Shown piece after piece: positions 54,112 to 61,862 of a DNA stretch of 62,219 bases. Under the pieces are notes generated by a model, which did no database searches, had not been told where the DNA came from, and saw only the letters and a program-made list of their open reading frames with translations. The first letter of the stretch is position 1; every line of letters begins with the position of its first letter. The stretch comes from Paenibacillus sp. LHD-117. Lineage in GTDB: Bacteria; Bacillota; Bacilli; Paenibacillales; Paenibacillaceae. The position numbers and the translations under genes are program-made. The DNA is taken from NCBI RefSeq assembly GCF_030929555.1, contig NZ_JAVFVT010000047.1, positions 1-62,219 of the forward strand, written 5' to 3'.

Positions 54112-55569
54112 TTACATGGCTGCCGTGTTATCTGCCTGCCCCTGCTTGGGTGAACGGATAAACAAGAATGCTAGCACCGCACCTGCAAAAGCTACAATAC
54201 CTGACCACAAGAACGCTTGTTGAAAACCTTCGTTCAATTGAGCGGCCGGGTCAGCACCTGTTTGCGAAGCGGTAGCAGCTCCCGCTATCGCAACCATAAT
54301 GGCCAGACTGATAGCTGAGCCAATCTGATAGCTCGTATTGGCAAGACCCGATGCAAGCCCTGCTTCTTCCGGTTTGGCACCCGACATAGCGGACATGGTA
54401 GCCGGAATATAAGCAAGTGACATCCCAAGGGCGCCGAGTAAGGAAGCTGGAAGAACGTTAACAATAAAGTTTCCATCAACTGGCGTATTTCCAGCGAACA
54501 GAAGCATCGAACCTCCAAGCGCAATCAATCCAATGACCAAGTTGGCCTTCATGCCGAACTTTCCGATTAATTTTCCGGTAATCAAGATCATGAAGATAGC
54601 AATCAGGATCGTCATCGGCAACAGGCCTACCCCGCCGGCGAAAGCAGAAAACTGTAATACTTGCTGCATGTAGAGATTTAGGAAATACCATAGAGGAATC
54701 CATCCTCCGGATAACATAATAAGCGCGATATTACCGGCGGCCAGATTCGGCGCTTTAAAAATCTTCAGCGGGACAAGCGGCTCCTTTTTAACAGCCTGAA
54801 TGATCAGGAAAAGGATAGACAACACAGCACCCGAGATAAGCGTCCATAACGTGGACGACGCCCCCCACCCGTTATGTTCTGCAGTTACAATACCATATAC
54901 TATCAATACCAATGCCGCTGTTACGAAGACGGAGCCAATCAAGTCGATGCTGCCCTTCCTCCGTACTCCCTTAGCCAAAAGCCCCGGCGATAAGAGCAAT
55001 GCGACAATCCCGACCGGAACATTTATGAGAAATGTCCACTGCCAACTGAGCCACTCGGTAATGACACCGCCCAGAAACACACCTGCTGACCCGCCTGCAG
55101 CAGCTGATGCCCCCCAGAAGCCCAATGCTTTACCTAATTCTTTGGGATTGCCGCTGAAAAGCATCATAACAATCGTTAACGCGGAAGGCGCAATGAATGC
55201 GGAGCCGAGTCCCTGCAGAGCGCGGCCAACATTTAGCGATTCCTCGTTCCAAGCCAGCCCTGCCAATAAAGAAGCTAACGTAAGAATAAAAAATCCCCAC
55301 ATGAATATTCGCCGCTGACCATATAGATCAGACAATCGCCCTCCTAATAACAACAAACCGCCAAAGAAAATGACATAAGCATTAAAAACCCACTGCAAAC
55401 TTGCTTGCGTATAGCCGAGTGCTTCTTTGATAGCTGGCAAAGCAACACCGATTATGGAAGTGTCCATGATCACCATAAAATTAGCTAAGCATAATAACGC
55501 AAGAGCTCTCCAACGCTTCGGATCTGCTTGCGGAATTTCCAGAGCTTGAATCCTTTGATTCTTCATCAT
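54112..55569 (-). CDS. MFS drug exporter (DHA2/EmrB type)
   Basis: About 485 residues, 14 membrane segments. Motif A-type loop GRLSDLYGQRRIFM, start LANFMVIMDTSIIGVALPAIKEAL and the antiporter region EWLSWQWTFLINVPVG are typical of DHA2 proton-drug antiporters. Start is ATG 55569 of an ATG-ATG pair 5-8 nt after AGGAGG; longer frame start lacks support. Operon with the ligand-less CsoR. Substrate unknown. Confidence 0.92.
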   Translation of the reverse strand: MMKNQRIQALEIPQADPKRWRALALLCLANFMVIMDTSIIGVALPAIKEALGYTQASLQWVFNAYVIFFGGLLLLGGRLSDLYGQRRIFMWGFFILTLASLLAGLAWNEESLNVGRALQGLGSAFIAPSALTIVMMLFSGNPKELGKALGFWGASAAAGGSAGVFLGGVITEWLSWQWTFLINVPVGIVALLLSPGLLAKGVRRKGSIDLIGSVFVTAALVLIVYGIVTAEHNGWGASSTLWTLISGAVLSILFLIIQAVKKEPLVPLKIFKAPNLAAGNIALIMLSGGWIPLWYFLNLYMQQVLQFSAFAGGVGLLPMTILIAIFMILITGKLIGKFGMKANLVIGLIALGGSMLLFAGNTPVDGNFIVNVLPASLLGALGMSLAYIPATMSAMSGAKPEEAGLASGLANTSYQIGSAISLAIMVAIAGAATASQTGADPAAQLNEGFQQAFLWSGIVAFAGAVLAFLFIRSPKQGQADNTAAM

Positions 55570-55674
55570 TATTTCCTCCTCGACAAACAACATTTTTTTC
55601 TGGATCATTCTCAATCCTACCGTCTGAAAAGTAGTCCATCCTATCCTTGAGTTCTTCTTAGTTTGCATGAATAT

Positions 55675-55702
55675 AGTATACCCCTGTATCCTATATTGTC
55701 AA
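55675..55702 (-). promoter_or_regulatory. MFS promoter with CsoR-like box
   Basis: Minus strand TTGACA (55697-55702), 16-bp spacer, TATACT (55675-55680). The spacer reads, on the plus strand, CCCCTGTATCCTATAT: a G/C-poorer variant of the copZ box with four rather than six C. Likely target of the CsoR paralogue. Confidence 0.72.
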
Positions 55703-55734
55703 CAAGGATTTATACACCTTTTAGATGGATCGTG

Positions 55735-55895
55735 CGAATTATCGATGATTGGGGGTTAGGAAGAGCCGGCATTTTCACTTTAAAGCCATCCGCTTCCAGG
55801 GCCTGCCTGAAAACCGAGTACCACACCGCCTACGGGTTGGCGGTAAAGGTGTGTGCAAAAACGATTTCTTTTTTGCTTATTTTGATTCTCTTCAT
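55735..55895 (-). pseudogene. 5' fragment of a YdeN/RBBP9-type alpha/beta hydrolase
   Basis: From ATG 55895 the frame reads MKRIKISKKEIVFAHTFTAN, then P and a stop, then VFRQALEADGFKVKMPALPN. This is the start of the YdeN/RBBP9 hydrolases (VHG-type turn, then LE..GF.V..P.LPNP). An internal stop and the loss of everything after NP, including the catalytic Ser, make it dead. The rest of 55570-56031 holds the MFS promoter and the region before the XRE gene; no other gene seen. Confidence 0.55.
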
Positions 55896-56031
55896 GACGC
55901 ATCCTTCTTCCCCGACAATTTGTTAAAAAGGGGCTATCCCTTGAATCAACTTTAACATGCGATTTATACTGTAGGCAGAAGGATTTATAACTAGTATAAA
56001 AACTACCAGGTTAGGAGCATCGTGGATAATT

Positions 56032-56868
56032 ATGCAGACCAATCTGAATCGAAAAGCAATGGGGGACTTTTTAAAAGCTCGCAGAGAAAGTCTTTCACCA
56101 GAGCAACTTGGTCTTCCTAAAGGATATACACGTAGAAGGACGCCGGGACTCCGTCGTGAAGAAGTTGCTCAACTCGCCGATCTAAGTACAACTTGGTACA
56201 CTTGGCTGGAGCAGGGAAGGGACGTAGCCACATCGCCCGATGTACTGGAACGGCTTTCAACAGCGCTGCAGTTGACAAATGCTGAGCGTGAATACTTATA
56301 CCTGTTAGCAGGGAGATACTCCGGGGCGCCGCTCGATTTATCCGAATACAATTTTTCACCAGCCTTTTTGAACCTGGTCACGAATACCCCCTATCCCTTC
56401 TTTGTTACTGGTCCTGAAAACCGGTTAATTGCCTGGAATGAGTCTGCCTGTGCTATAATGACGGATTTTTCTTTGATACCATTAGAGGACAGACAGATGA
56501 TGAGGCTGTTCTGCATGCACCCTGCATTCCGAACGAGGATCGTGAACTGGGAGCAGTCAGTCAAAACGGCGCTGTCTTTTTACAGAAAGGTGTATGACCG
56601 TTCGGCCGATCAATATTGGTATACCAGCCTTATTGAAAATCTGAAAGTGCAGAGCAAGGAGTTTGCCGAGTGGTGGCCTCTTCACGAAGTGGCATATAGG
56701 AATGGAATAACAATGGAGATTCAGCACCCGTCCATGGGACGTTTACATTTTGAAATCATTTCATTTTCCCCAGTTAACAATCTCGAAAACCTAATGTGTT
56801 GCATTTATATGCCTATACCGGGTTCACAGACTTCTGAAAAGCTTGCAGCGTGGATGAAGCCTACATAA
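56032..56868 (+). CDS. XRE regulator with MmyB-like ligand domain
   Basis: 278 residues. N-terminal XRE HTH (FLKARRESLSPEQLGLPKGY, then RTPGLRREEVAQLADLSTTW) and a C-terminal MmyB-type PAS-like domain (PYPFFVTGPENRLIAWNESA onward) thought to bind fatty-acid-like ligands. Such proteins usually repress a divergent oxidoreductase or transporter gene. Here the neighbour on the left is the MFS operon and a hydrolase remnant, so the original target may be gone. Confidence 0.9.
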   Translation: MQTNLNRKAMGDFLKARRESLSPEQLGLPKGYTRRRTPGLRREEVAQLADLSTTWYTWLEQGRDVATSPDVLERLSTALQLTNAEREYLYLLAGRYSGAPLDLSEYNFSPAFLNLVTNTPYPFFVTGPENRLIAWNESACAIMTDFSLIPLEDRQMMRLFCMHPAFRTRIVNWEQSVKTALSFYRKVYDRSADQYWYTSLIENLKVQSKEFAEWWPLHEVAYRNGITMEIQHPSMGRLHFEIISFSPVNNLENLMCCIYMPIPGSQTSEKLAAWMKPT

Positions 56869-56955
56869 TACAGCTCGCAATGGGCATCTGTTGATGTCTG
56901 TATTCTAACGAATAAACAATAGTCACAAATTAATGTCTCTTCTACCGAACAGTTC

Positions 56956-56991
56956 GAGGCGAACCGTGGCTGTGCAAAACCACAATTCGCC
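56956..56991. repeat. 36-bp direct repeat with palindrome, right copy
   Basis: Same sequence as 53636-53671 except two R-type changes, again starting GAGGCGA. No terminator or TGGTG precedes it here. No gene lies between 56869 and 57040. Confidence 0.75.
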
Positions 56992-57040
56992 GGAGTGTGC
57001 AGTTCGAAAGCCTTCCAAGATTGCCTGAGGTGATTCATTA

Positions 57041-57135
57041 TCTCCCGTGGCCATAATGCTGACGGCGGTCATCGAAACGTCGATTCCTTCGAGGAAGATC
57101 GCCCCTCATAGCACGAGCAACAGCCCCCACGATAC
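57041..57135 (-). pseudogene. Possible MFS transporter N-terminal fragment
   Basis: Read after the stop of the oxidoreductase gene, one frame gives VSWGLLLVL, a stop, then GAIFLEGIDVSMTAVSIMA. This resembles the first membrane helix of MFS transporters (GxxLDGLDISM type). Short and broken; the assignment is weak. Confidence 0.35.
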
Positions 57136-57136
57136 T

Positions 57137-57748
57137 TTATTGCTCGTACTTCTCAGCATTTGAAACATCGCCTTTTAGCTGTAAATAATGTAGTCCCAGA
57201 TCATATGCTTGCTTTAGCAACTTCTCCAAATGTCCCTGCTTAGCATCAAGGGTGTCATACAAGATCTCAACCTTGGAATTTGATATTCCAGCGTAACTAG
57301 CCATGCCCACATTCAGGTGATGAGCGAGCATCTTGTCGTAGTTTCTTTTCTCAAAATGCTCTAATGAAGCACCGGCGAGTCCAAGCCACAATACCTGGTC
57401 ATGATGAAGCCTACTGGATCCGTATGCAAAACCATTGTTCCATACGCGGTCGATATACCCTTTTAGCATGGCTGGTACACTGTACCACCAAATCGGGAAA
57501 ATATAGGCCAGTGCGTCGAACTGCTTCATTCGCTTGATTTCCGTCTCAACTTCAGGTGAATAGCTTTTATGATCAGTTGACCAGTCCGGCTCGTCTTCTT
57601 CCCACAAGACAGGATCAAACCCGCTCCGGTGCAAATCCAACATCTCCGTTTCATGTCCAGCATCTTGAAGGCCTTGTACAAAACGGTCTGCGATCGCAAA
57701 AGTGAAAGAATTTATTCTCGGATGGGCTACAACGGTTAATACTTTCAT
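57137..57748 (-). CDS. NAD(P)H oxidoreductase, flavodoxin-like (YwrO/MdaB type)
   Basis: 203 residues. VVAHPRINSFTFAIADRFV is the FMN/FAD phosphate loop of NAD(P)H quinone reductases, followed by FPIWWYSVPAMLKGYIDRVW. Would reduce quinones or electrophiles with two electrons. Lies 42 nt after the saccharopine-dehydrogenase-like gene on the same strand; both probably answer to the HxlR regulator. Confidence 0.9.
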   Translation of the reverse strand: MKVLTVVAHPRINSFTFAIADRFVQGLQDAGHETEMLDLHRSGFDPVLWEEDEPDWSTDHKSYSPEVETEIKRMKQFDALAYIFPIWWYSVPAMLKGYIDRVWNNGFAYGSSRLHHDQVLWLGLAGASLEHFEKRNYDKMLAHHLNVGMASYAGISNSKVEILYDTLDAKQGHLEKLLKQAYDLGLHYLQLKGDVSNAEKYEQ

Positions 57749-57790
57749 CCTGATATCCCTGCTTTCCTTATTTTAGTGAGCAATGAACGT

Positions 57791-58780
57791 TCATGAATGA
57801 TCAAAGATTCGTACGCCGAACTGCTCGAAACGTGCGATAGCCGCATCCACTGGCACCAGCGTCTCAGGCAGATATATTCCACCCGCTGCGGCGGGATTGC
57901 CGTCCAAACCAAGAATACGCTCAATTGAGACTAATACGCCGAGGGCCGTAAGGTGCGCTTGGCCCTTCGGATCGGATACGACCGTTCGGCGCGTGGCCCG
58001 TTTGCCCGATTTCAGAATGCCTTCAATCTCTATATAAAGATCTTGGGAGGCTTGATTTCCAGCACGAGTCCCAATGGATTCACCCTGTATGAAATCAAAC
58101 CGAACATTTGGCGCGCCAGTGGCAGCCGCTAAGCTGGGTACATCGAGCAGTCCCATCGGAAGTCCCTCTAATGTGCTTCCATCGGAAAGCTGAACATCTA
58201 TCGGGCGTTGACTCGCTTCGATCCAGACCCATTTGCCGCCTTCTCGAATAAGTGCCCGACCAATGAAGCCCTCCGAATCGCCAACCGTCATCGGCCCCAT
58301 CTGTTCACGATCATCGTAGAGACCTGCCAATTTAATCGAATGGATCTGCTTGAAGTCTTCAGCTGTTTTCAGTGCAACGAGCGTCATGACCCCGGATTGC
58401 GAATGACCTAGCGGGACAATCGGACGCTTCGGAGGTATCCTCAGCGTAGCAAAGGTAAAAGGTGCAACTTCGTCGGCAAGCTTTGTTATGCCGATATGGG
58501 CAATTCCCTGCTCCAAGGCGAGCCCGATCAAGATGTCGGCAGGATCCTGCAAAGCAGAGACGATGAGATCAATCTCCCCCAGATTGTCTAATCCATGATT
58601 ATTCTCCAAGTCCAAGTGTGCTGTTTTGGCGTTCCCAAGTTCTTTGGCAAGCGCGATGCCTCGTTCCGGATTTCGTCCTGCAAACACGATTTCTACATCC
58701 TTGTTGATTTTACGGACATGTTTGGCAATGGCGCTGCCGACAATGCCGTATCCTCCGGCGATTAATAAGCGTTGTGTCAT
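57791..58780 (-). CDS. NAD(P)-binding saccharopine-dehydrogenase-like protein
   Basis: 329 residues. Rossmann loop LLIAGGYGIVGSAIAKHV at the start, then FAGRNPERG. The N-terminal domain fits the saccharopine dehydrogenase NADP-binding family; the C-terminal half is unassigned. Reaction unknown. Divergent from hxlR, first gene of a likely two-gene operon. Confidence 0.82.
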   Translation of the reverse strand: MTQRLLIAGGYGIVGSAIAKHVRKINKDVEIVFAGRNPERGIALAKELGNAKTAHLDLENNHGLDNLGEIDLIVSALQDPADILIGLALEQGIAHIGITKLADEVAPFTFATLRIPPKRPIVPLGHSQSGVMTLVALKTAEDFKQIHSIKLAGLYDDREQMGPMTVGDSEGFIGRALIREGGKWVWIEASQRPIDVQLSDGSTLEGLPMGLLDVPSLAAATGAPNVRFDFIQGESIGTRAGNQASQDLYIEIEGILKSGKRATRRTVVSDPKGQAHLTALGVLVSIERILGLDGNPAAAGGIYLPETLVPVDAAIARFEQFGVRIFDHS

Positions 58781-58891
58781 TTAGTTTCCCTCCACTATTT
58801 AAGTTTGAATGCTGGTATATGGAGATTATGTTCCATATGTTAACATTAGGGAAGAACGCACTTTATTGTGCTATTAACACCGAATGGTGAC

Positions 58892-58913
58892 ATAGGTACC
58901 GAAAAGTACCTAT
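58892..58913. promoter_or_regulatory. Palindromic operator between HxlR gene and the reductase operon
   Basis: ATAGGTAC (58892-58899) and GTACCTAT (58906-58913) are perfect 8-bp arms around 6 nt, 41 bp before the hxlR ATG. Dyads with GTAC cores are usual HxlR-family sites. It could control both divergent transcripts. Confidence 0.72.
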
Positions 58914-58953
58914 ATTTTTGATAAGATTTCAGTCATCGACAGGAGGAGAATCC

Positions 58954-59292
58954 ATGGAAATACAACCGAAGAACACATACAACATCCCGGCAGAAGCCAC
59001 GCTCGACGTCCTCGGTGGGAAGTGGAAAACACTGATTCTATGCCACTTGTCCTATGGTCCCAAACGAACGAATGAGCTTAAGAAAGCAATGCCCGGCATT
59101 ACGCAAAAAATGTTAACGCAGCAACTTAGAGAATTGGAGGACGACGGAATAATCTTCAGGACCGTTTACAATCAAGTACCGCCAAAAGTAGTCTATGAAA
59201 TGACTGAAATAGGAGAGTCGCTTAAAGCGATTTTGGATCAGCTATGCGAGTGGGGAGAAAAATTCATTCAGGGGCAATTTCACCGAAGCTAG
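58954..59292 (+). CDS. HxlR-family transcriptional regulator
   Basis: 112 residues from ATG 58954, behind AGGAGGAG. Winged HTH: ATLDVLGGKWKTLILCHLSY, RTNELKKAMPGITQKMLTQQ, LEDDGIIFRTVY. The single cysteine is in the first helix (LILCHL), not at the N-terminal position used by YodB for quinone sensing. Likely senses electrophiles or aldehydes; controls the divergent oxidoreductases. Confidence 0.9.
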   Translation: MEIQPKNTYNIPAEATLDVLGGKWKTLILCHLSYGPKRTNELKKAMPGITQKMLTQQLRELEDDGIIFRTVYNQVPPKVVYEMTEIGESLKAILDQLCEWGEKFIQGQFHRS

Positions 59293-59326
59293 ACCTATAG
59301 AACGCCAAGACGGAGGAAAAGCAAAG

Positions 59327-59352
59327 ATCCACAACCTCATGCGGTTGTGGAT
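59327..59352. terminator. Terminator between hxlR and doc
   Basis: ATCCACAACC and GGTTGTGGAT stem between convergent genes. A similar CCACAACC hairpin recurs at 61413-61438. Confidence 0.7.
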
Positions 59353-59403
59353 TTACATGGTGTTGTCACGGTTTTGATGTCACCCGAGCAACGCCCCTAT
59401 GAA

Positions 59404-59796
59404 TCATCTGTCGACAGAATGTTCGTTTAAAATGTTTGCTGTAATCTCCAATGAATGAATTCCTTTTGCAATATCTACGATAAATTCCACTGCATATTTA
59501 CGTTCCATTTTTAGATGTTTTCCATTCAACATAAGGAATGATTTTGTAACTAGATAGGCTGTCCGTTTATTGCCATTGTGGAAGCAATGATTCTTCACCA
59601 GAGACTCTAGAAGGGCAGCGGCTTTGTCAAATAAATTGGGATAAGCATCTTCTCCAAAAACACTTTGCTGAGGTCTATGTACCGCAGATTCCAGCAAGCC
59701 GTGATCCTTCACACCCGCTTGGTCTGCGTCGTTCATTTTCTTCATCATGAAGTAGTGGGCAGAAACAACCTCTTCTTTGGATAGGAATGTTGTCAT
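59404..59796 (-). CDS. Doc-type (Fic fold) toxin
   Basis: 130 residues. Fic/Doc motif HCFHNGNKRTAYLV near residues 66-79, with the His and the GNKR loop intact. Doc phosphorylates EF-Tu and stops translation. Its ATG is 1 nt after the antitoxin stop, so they are coupled. The antitoxin is AbrB-like rather than Phd. Confidence 0.9.
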   Translation of the reverse strand: MTTFLSKEEVVSAHYFMMKKMNDADQAGVKDHGLLESAVHRPQQSVFGEDAYPNLFDKAAALLESLVKNHCFHNGNKRTAYLVTKSFLMLNGKHLKMERKYAVEFIVDIAKGIHSLEITANILNEHSVDR

Positions 59797-59797
59797 T

Positions 59798-60091
59798 TCA
59801 TCTATCCCTCAAATCCTCAAGGATACCTTCATCTTCTTCAAATACGTCAAAGAACGCTTCAAGAACTTCTGGTCTTACATTATCGGGGAGTTGAACTTGC
59901 CGAACCTTTTTCAATACCACTTCACCACGATCATTTTCAATAAATTCAATCTCATCGCCTTGTGAGACATTCAATTTTTCAGCCAGGCTTTTTGGCAAGC
60001 TTACTCCCAAGCTGTTGCCCATTCTTCCGATTTTGCGAGAATAACGCTTCATATTCTGCTTATCATTTGTCACTTTGATCACACCATTCAT
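59798..60091 (-). CDS. AbrB/MazE-like antitoxin paired with Doc
   Basis: 97 residues from ATG 60091 (AAGGAG at 7 nt). SpoVT-AbrB swapped-hairpin DNA-binding domain (RKIGRMGNSLGVSLPKSLAEKL, then DEIEFIENDRGEVVLKK) and an acidic tail (FFDVFEEDEGILEDL) that would cover the toxin. Autorepressor of the pair. Confidence 0.88.
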   Translation of the reverse strand: MNGVIKVTNDKQNMKRYSRKIGRMGNSLGVSLPKSLAEKLNVSQGDEIEFIENDRGEVVLKKVRQVQLPDNVRPEVLEAFFDVFEEDEGILEDLRDR

Positions 60092-60202
60092 ATTCATTCT
60101 CCTTCCTATATTATGATCGGCCTTCGACCAGTTATACCTTGTAATTGTTATAACTTTTATAACGTATGTACATTTTATCAAAATTCTCAACGCTTATAAA
60201 GC

Positions 60203-60440
60203 AAAAACCCGACCTGATCCGGTCGGGTTTCTCATGTTTGGTGGAGGCGAGGGGATTTGAACCCCTGTCCCGCACTTTCCACTATATTCGCGTTAGTTTA
60301 TTAAATCCCAGGAAGCCTTATCCTATATGGTTTCCTGGAATTCCAAATGTTACGCAATCCCGGACTGTTTTACCCGTGTTTAGTACTTGTCACAGCGTTT
60401 GACTACATCATGTCTACACATTTCGGACAGGATATCTTAT
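60203..60440 (-). repeat. ssrA-like 3' end with terminator and arm-type repeats (copy A)
   Basis: Minus strand order: TGTAGACATGATGTAGTC arm-type repeats and TCCTGTCCGAAA (60402-60432), about 130 nt of filler, then a T arm (GGGGTTCAAATCCCC) and CGCCTCCACCA (60239-60271), then the terminator GGTCGGGTTT stem (60203-60230). This is the 3' end of a tmRNA gene, a favoured target of tyrosine integrases, without the rest of the gene. Copy B at 61634-61850 has the same order of parts. Reads as an integration scar. Confidence 0.65.
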
Positions 60441-60476
60441 CAAAATTCGGGATGAATTAATGTGATTTGCGAAATA

Positions 60477-60940
60477 TTATTGCGTATTCAAATAATGTCG
60501 CAGCTCTTCTTGATCTTGCACGGGATTCAAATATTTCAACCCAAAAACCTCAGCTACCTGCTTAAAATCTTTATTATTATTGCTGACCAACACAGAACCC
60601 GTTATCAATGCTGTCGCTGCTATCAGTGCATCCGGCAGTTTAATTTTCTTTCCGTATTCGTAATCCAGTCTTGAGCGTATTGTAGCTGCTTTTCTTGCAA
60701 TCGTCCGATTCACATCGAGCACTTGATCAGAATCGTCAACAAATTCCTGTATACCTAGCCGCAATTCACGGTTAACATGGTTTTCCCCCACTGAAAGCAA
60801 CTCTGCCTCCGTAATAGTGGACAACACAACAACTCATGAGCAGTATCTTCACCATATAACTGCTGCAGAAAATGGACTACAGGCGGATACTGCCTAAAGT
60901 AATAAATGCAAATGTTGGTATCTAACAGAAAACTGCTCAC
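60477..60940 (-). pseudogene. VapC-type PIN toxin, frameshifted
   Basis: The first 40 residues (MSSFLLDTNICIYYFRQYPP) carry the first Asp of the PIN site; the rest (TITEAELLS with Glu, then IKLPDALIAATAL with Asp and VSNNNKDF) is in another frame. The break lies at the TTGTTGTGTTG tract near 60820-60830 and equals a 2-bp insertion: the total length is 3x154 plus 2. Without it a normal 153-residue toxin would result. May be a real inactivation, a slippage site or a sequencing error. Overlaps the antitoxin by 4 nt. Confidence 0.85.
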
Positions 60941-61218
60941 AACCGGCTCCCCTCCCGGTCATCTTCACCGTCCCTTTCAGCTATCGCTTGGAACTCTTTT
61001 TTTACCGAATCAGGCGCATTTTTCAAGATGCCTGCTGTTTTCTCCAGCATTCTCATCCTACGTGCTTTCTTTGCCCCTTGATCCGTATTATTGTTTTTTT
61101 CCAAGCGAATCACCATCCCGTGATCAATCTCATCGATCTTCATATTCACATACTCATGAGAGTCAATTAGTTTTTGAAATTCCGGTACGAACAGTGAATG
61201 ATCCTTGATTTGTTTCAT
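60937..61218 (-). CDS. VapB-type antitoxin
   Basis: 93 residues, basic-acidic. Paired by a 4-nt overlap with the PIN toxin gene. Only the N-terminal part (KIDEIDHGMVIRLEKNN) could be a DNA-binding domain; family not recognised with confidence. The assignment is from gene order. Confidence 0.65.
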   Translation of the reverse strand: MKQIKDHSLFVPEFQKLIDSHEYVNMKIDEIDHGMVIRLEKNNNTDQGAKKARRMRMLEKTAGILKNAPDSVKKEFQAIAERDGEDDREGSRL

Positions 61219-61412
61219 TGGCGATCACCTCACAATTACTTTATTTCATTATAACAGAGGTCGAAGTATACTAACAGCGTAGACATGCCCAGTATACTGT
61301 AAACGCAGCCCCGACAACTGCTGATGCACTTGAAACCCGTGTAATCTTTTTTTTCATGTAAATAGCAATGTTCATGCTGGAATTTTTTCTCAACTGAAAT
61401 GAAAACAGCAAT

Positions 61413-61454
61413 AACCACAACCTCACACGGTTGTGGTTTTTACAGGCGAGGGGA
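61413..61454 (-). repeat. Degenerate third ssrA-like scar
   Basis: AACCACAACC/GGTTGTGGTT hairpin followed by ACAGGCGAGGGGATT, corresponding to the TGGAGGCGAGGGGATT end of copies A and B but with the CCACCA and T arm eroded. Suggests an older scar of the same kind. Confidence 0.5.
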
Positions 61455-61619
61455 TTATTGATATCCCGATTAAATTGCTTACGATGTCTATCACCGATGA
61501 CAACCATTGCGGTAGATATCAATGCCGTGCTCGTCCATGTAGCAGCACGTAGAAGCTTCATCCATTCCCTGCGCGCGGTTGAACCCCTATCCTCTTCGGG
61601 CCTAATGTACTTCAACCCG

Positions 61620-61677
61620 GCCTCCACCAAATGAAAAACCCGACCTCTCGCGGTCGGGTTTTTCATTTGGTGGAGGC
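61620..61677. repeat. 58-bp perfect inverted repeat: two CCTCCACCA ends around one terminator
   Basis: Arms 61620-61645 and 61652-61677 are exact complements over 26 bp with a 6-nt loop. The centre is the terminator AAAAACCCGACC/GGTCGGGTTTTT; each outer part is GCCTCCACCAAATG. So two tRNA-like 3' ends face each other across one shared terminator. Confidence 0.75.
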
Positions 61678-61850
61678 GAGGGAATTTGAACTCTAGTCCT
61701 TGATTCTTTGAGGCTTGTTGAATAATGTTATCAAATCCCGTAAAGCTTTACGACGTGCTACTTATTAGATGGTGTTAATCTGATTTATCGCTGATTATAT
61801 CATTTTACAGCTTTTGTCTACACCGTGTCTATAAATTCGGACAGGACTTT
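61634..61850 (-). repeat. ssrA-like 3' end with terminator and arm-type repeats (copy B)
   Basis: As copy A: terminator, TGGTGGAGGCGAGGGAATTTGA (61668-61689, T arm partly decayed), then filler, then TGTCTACACCGTGTCTATAA and TTCGGACAGGA (61816-61845). Same order, orientation and similar spacing as copy A but more diverged. Confidence 0.62.
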
Positions 61851-61862
61851 CGGATAAAATAC

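Noticed and set aside
60239..60271. Complete tRNA or tmRNA gene
   Set aside because: Only the T arm and acceptor 3' strand are present; no 5' half, D arm or tag frame was found.
60166..60402. Frame through the copy A terminator and scar
   Set aside because: The shared peptide with 53525-53719 comes from the repeated DNA, not from a gene.
61271..61666. 131-codon minus frame starting in the 58-bp inverted repeat
   Set aside because: Runs through terminators and scars; no ribosome site.
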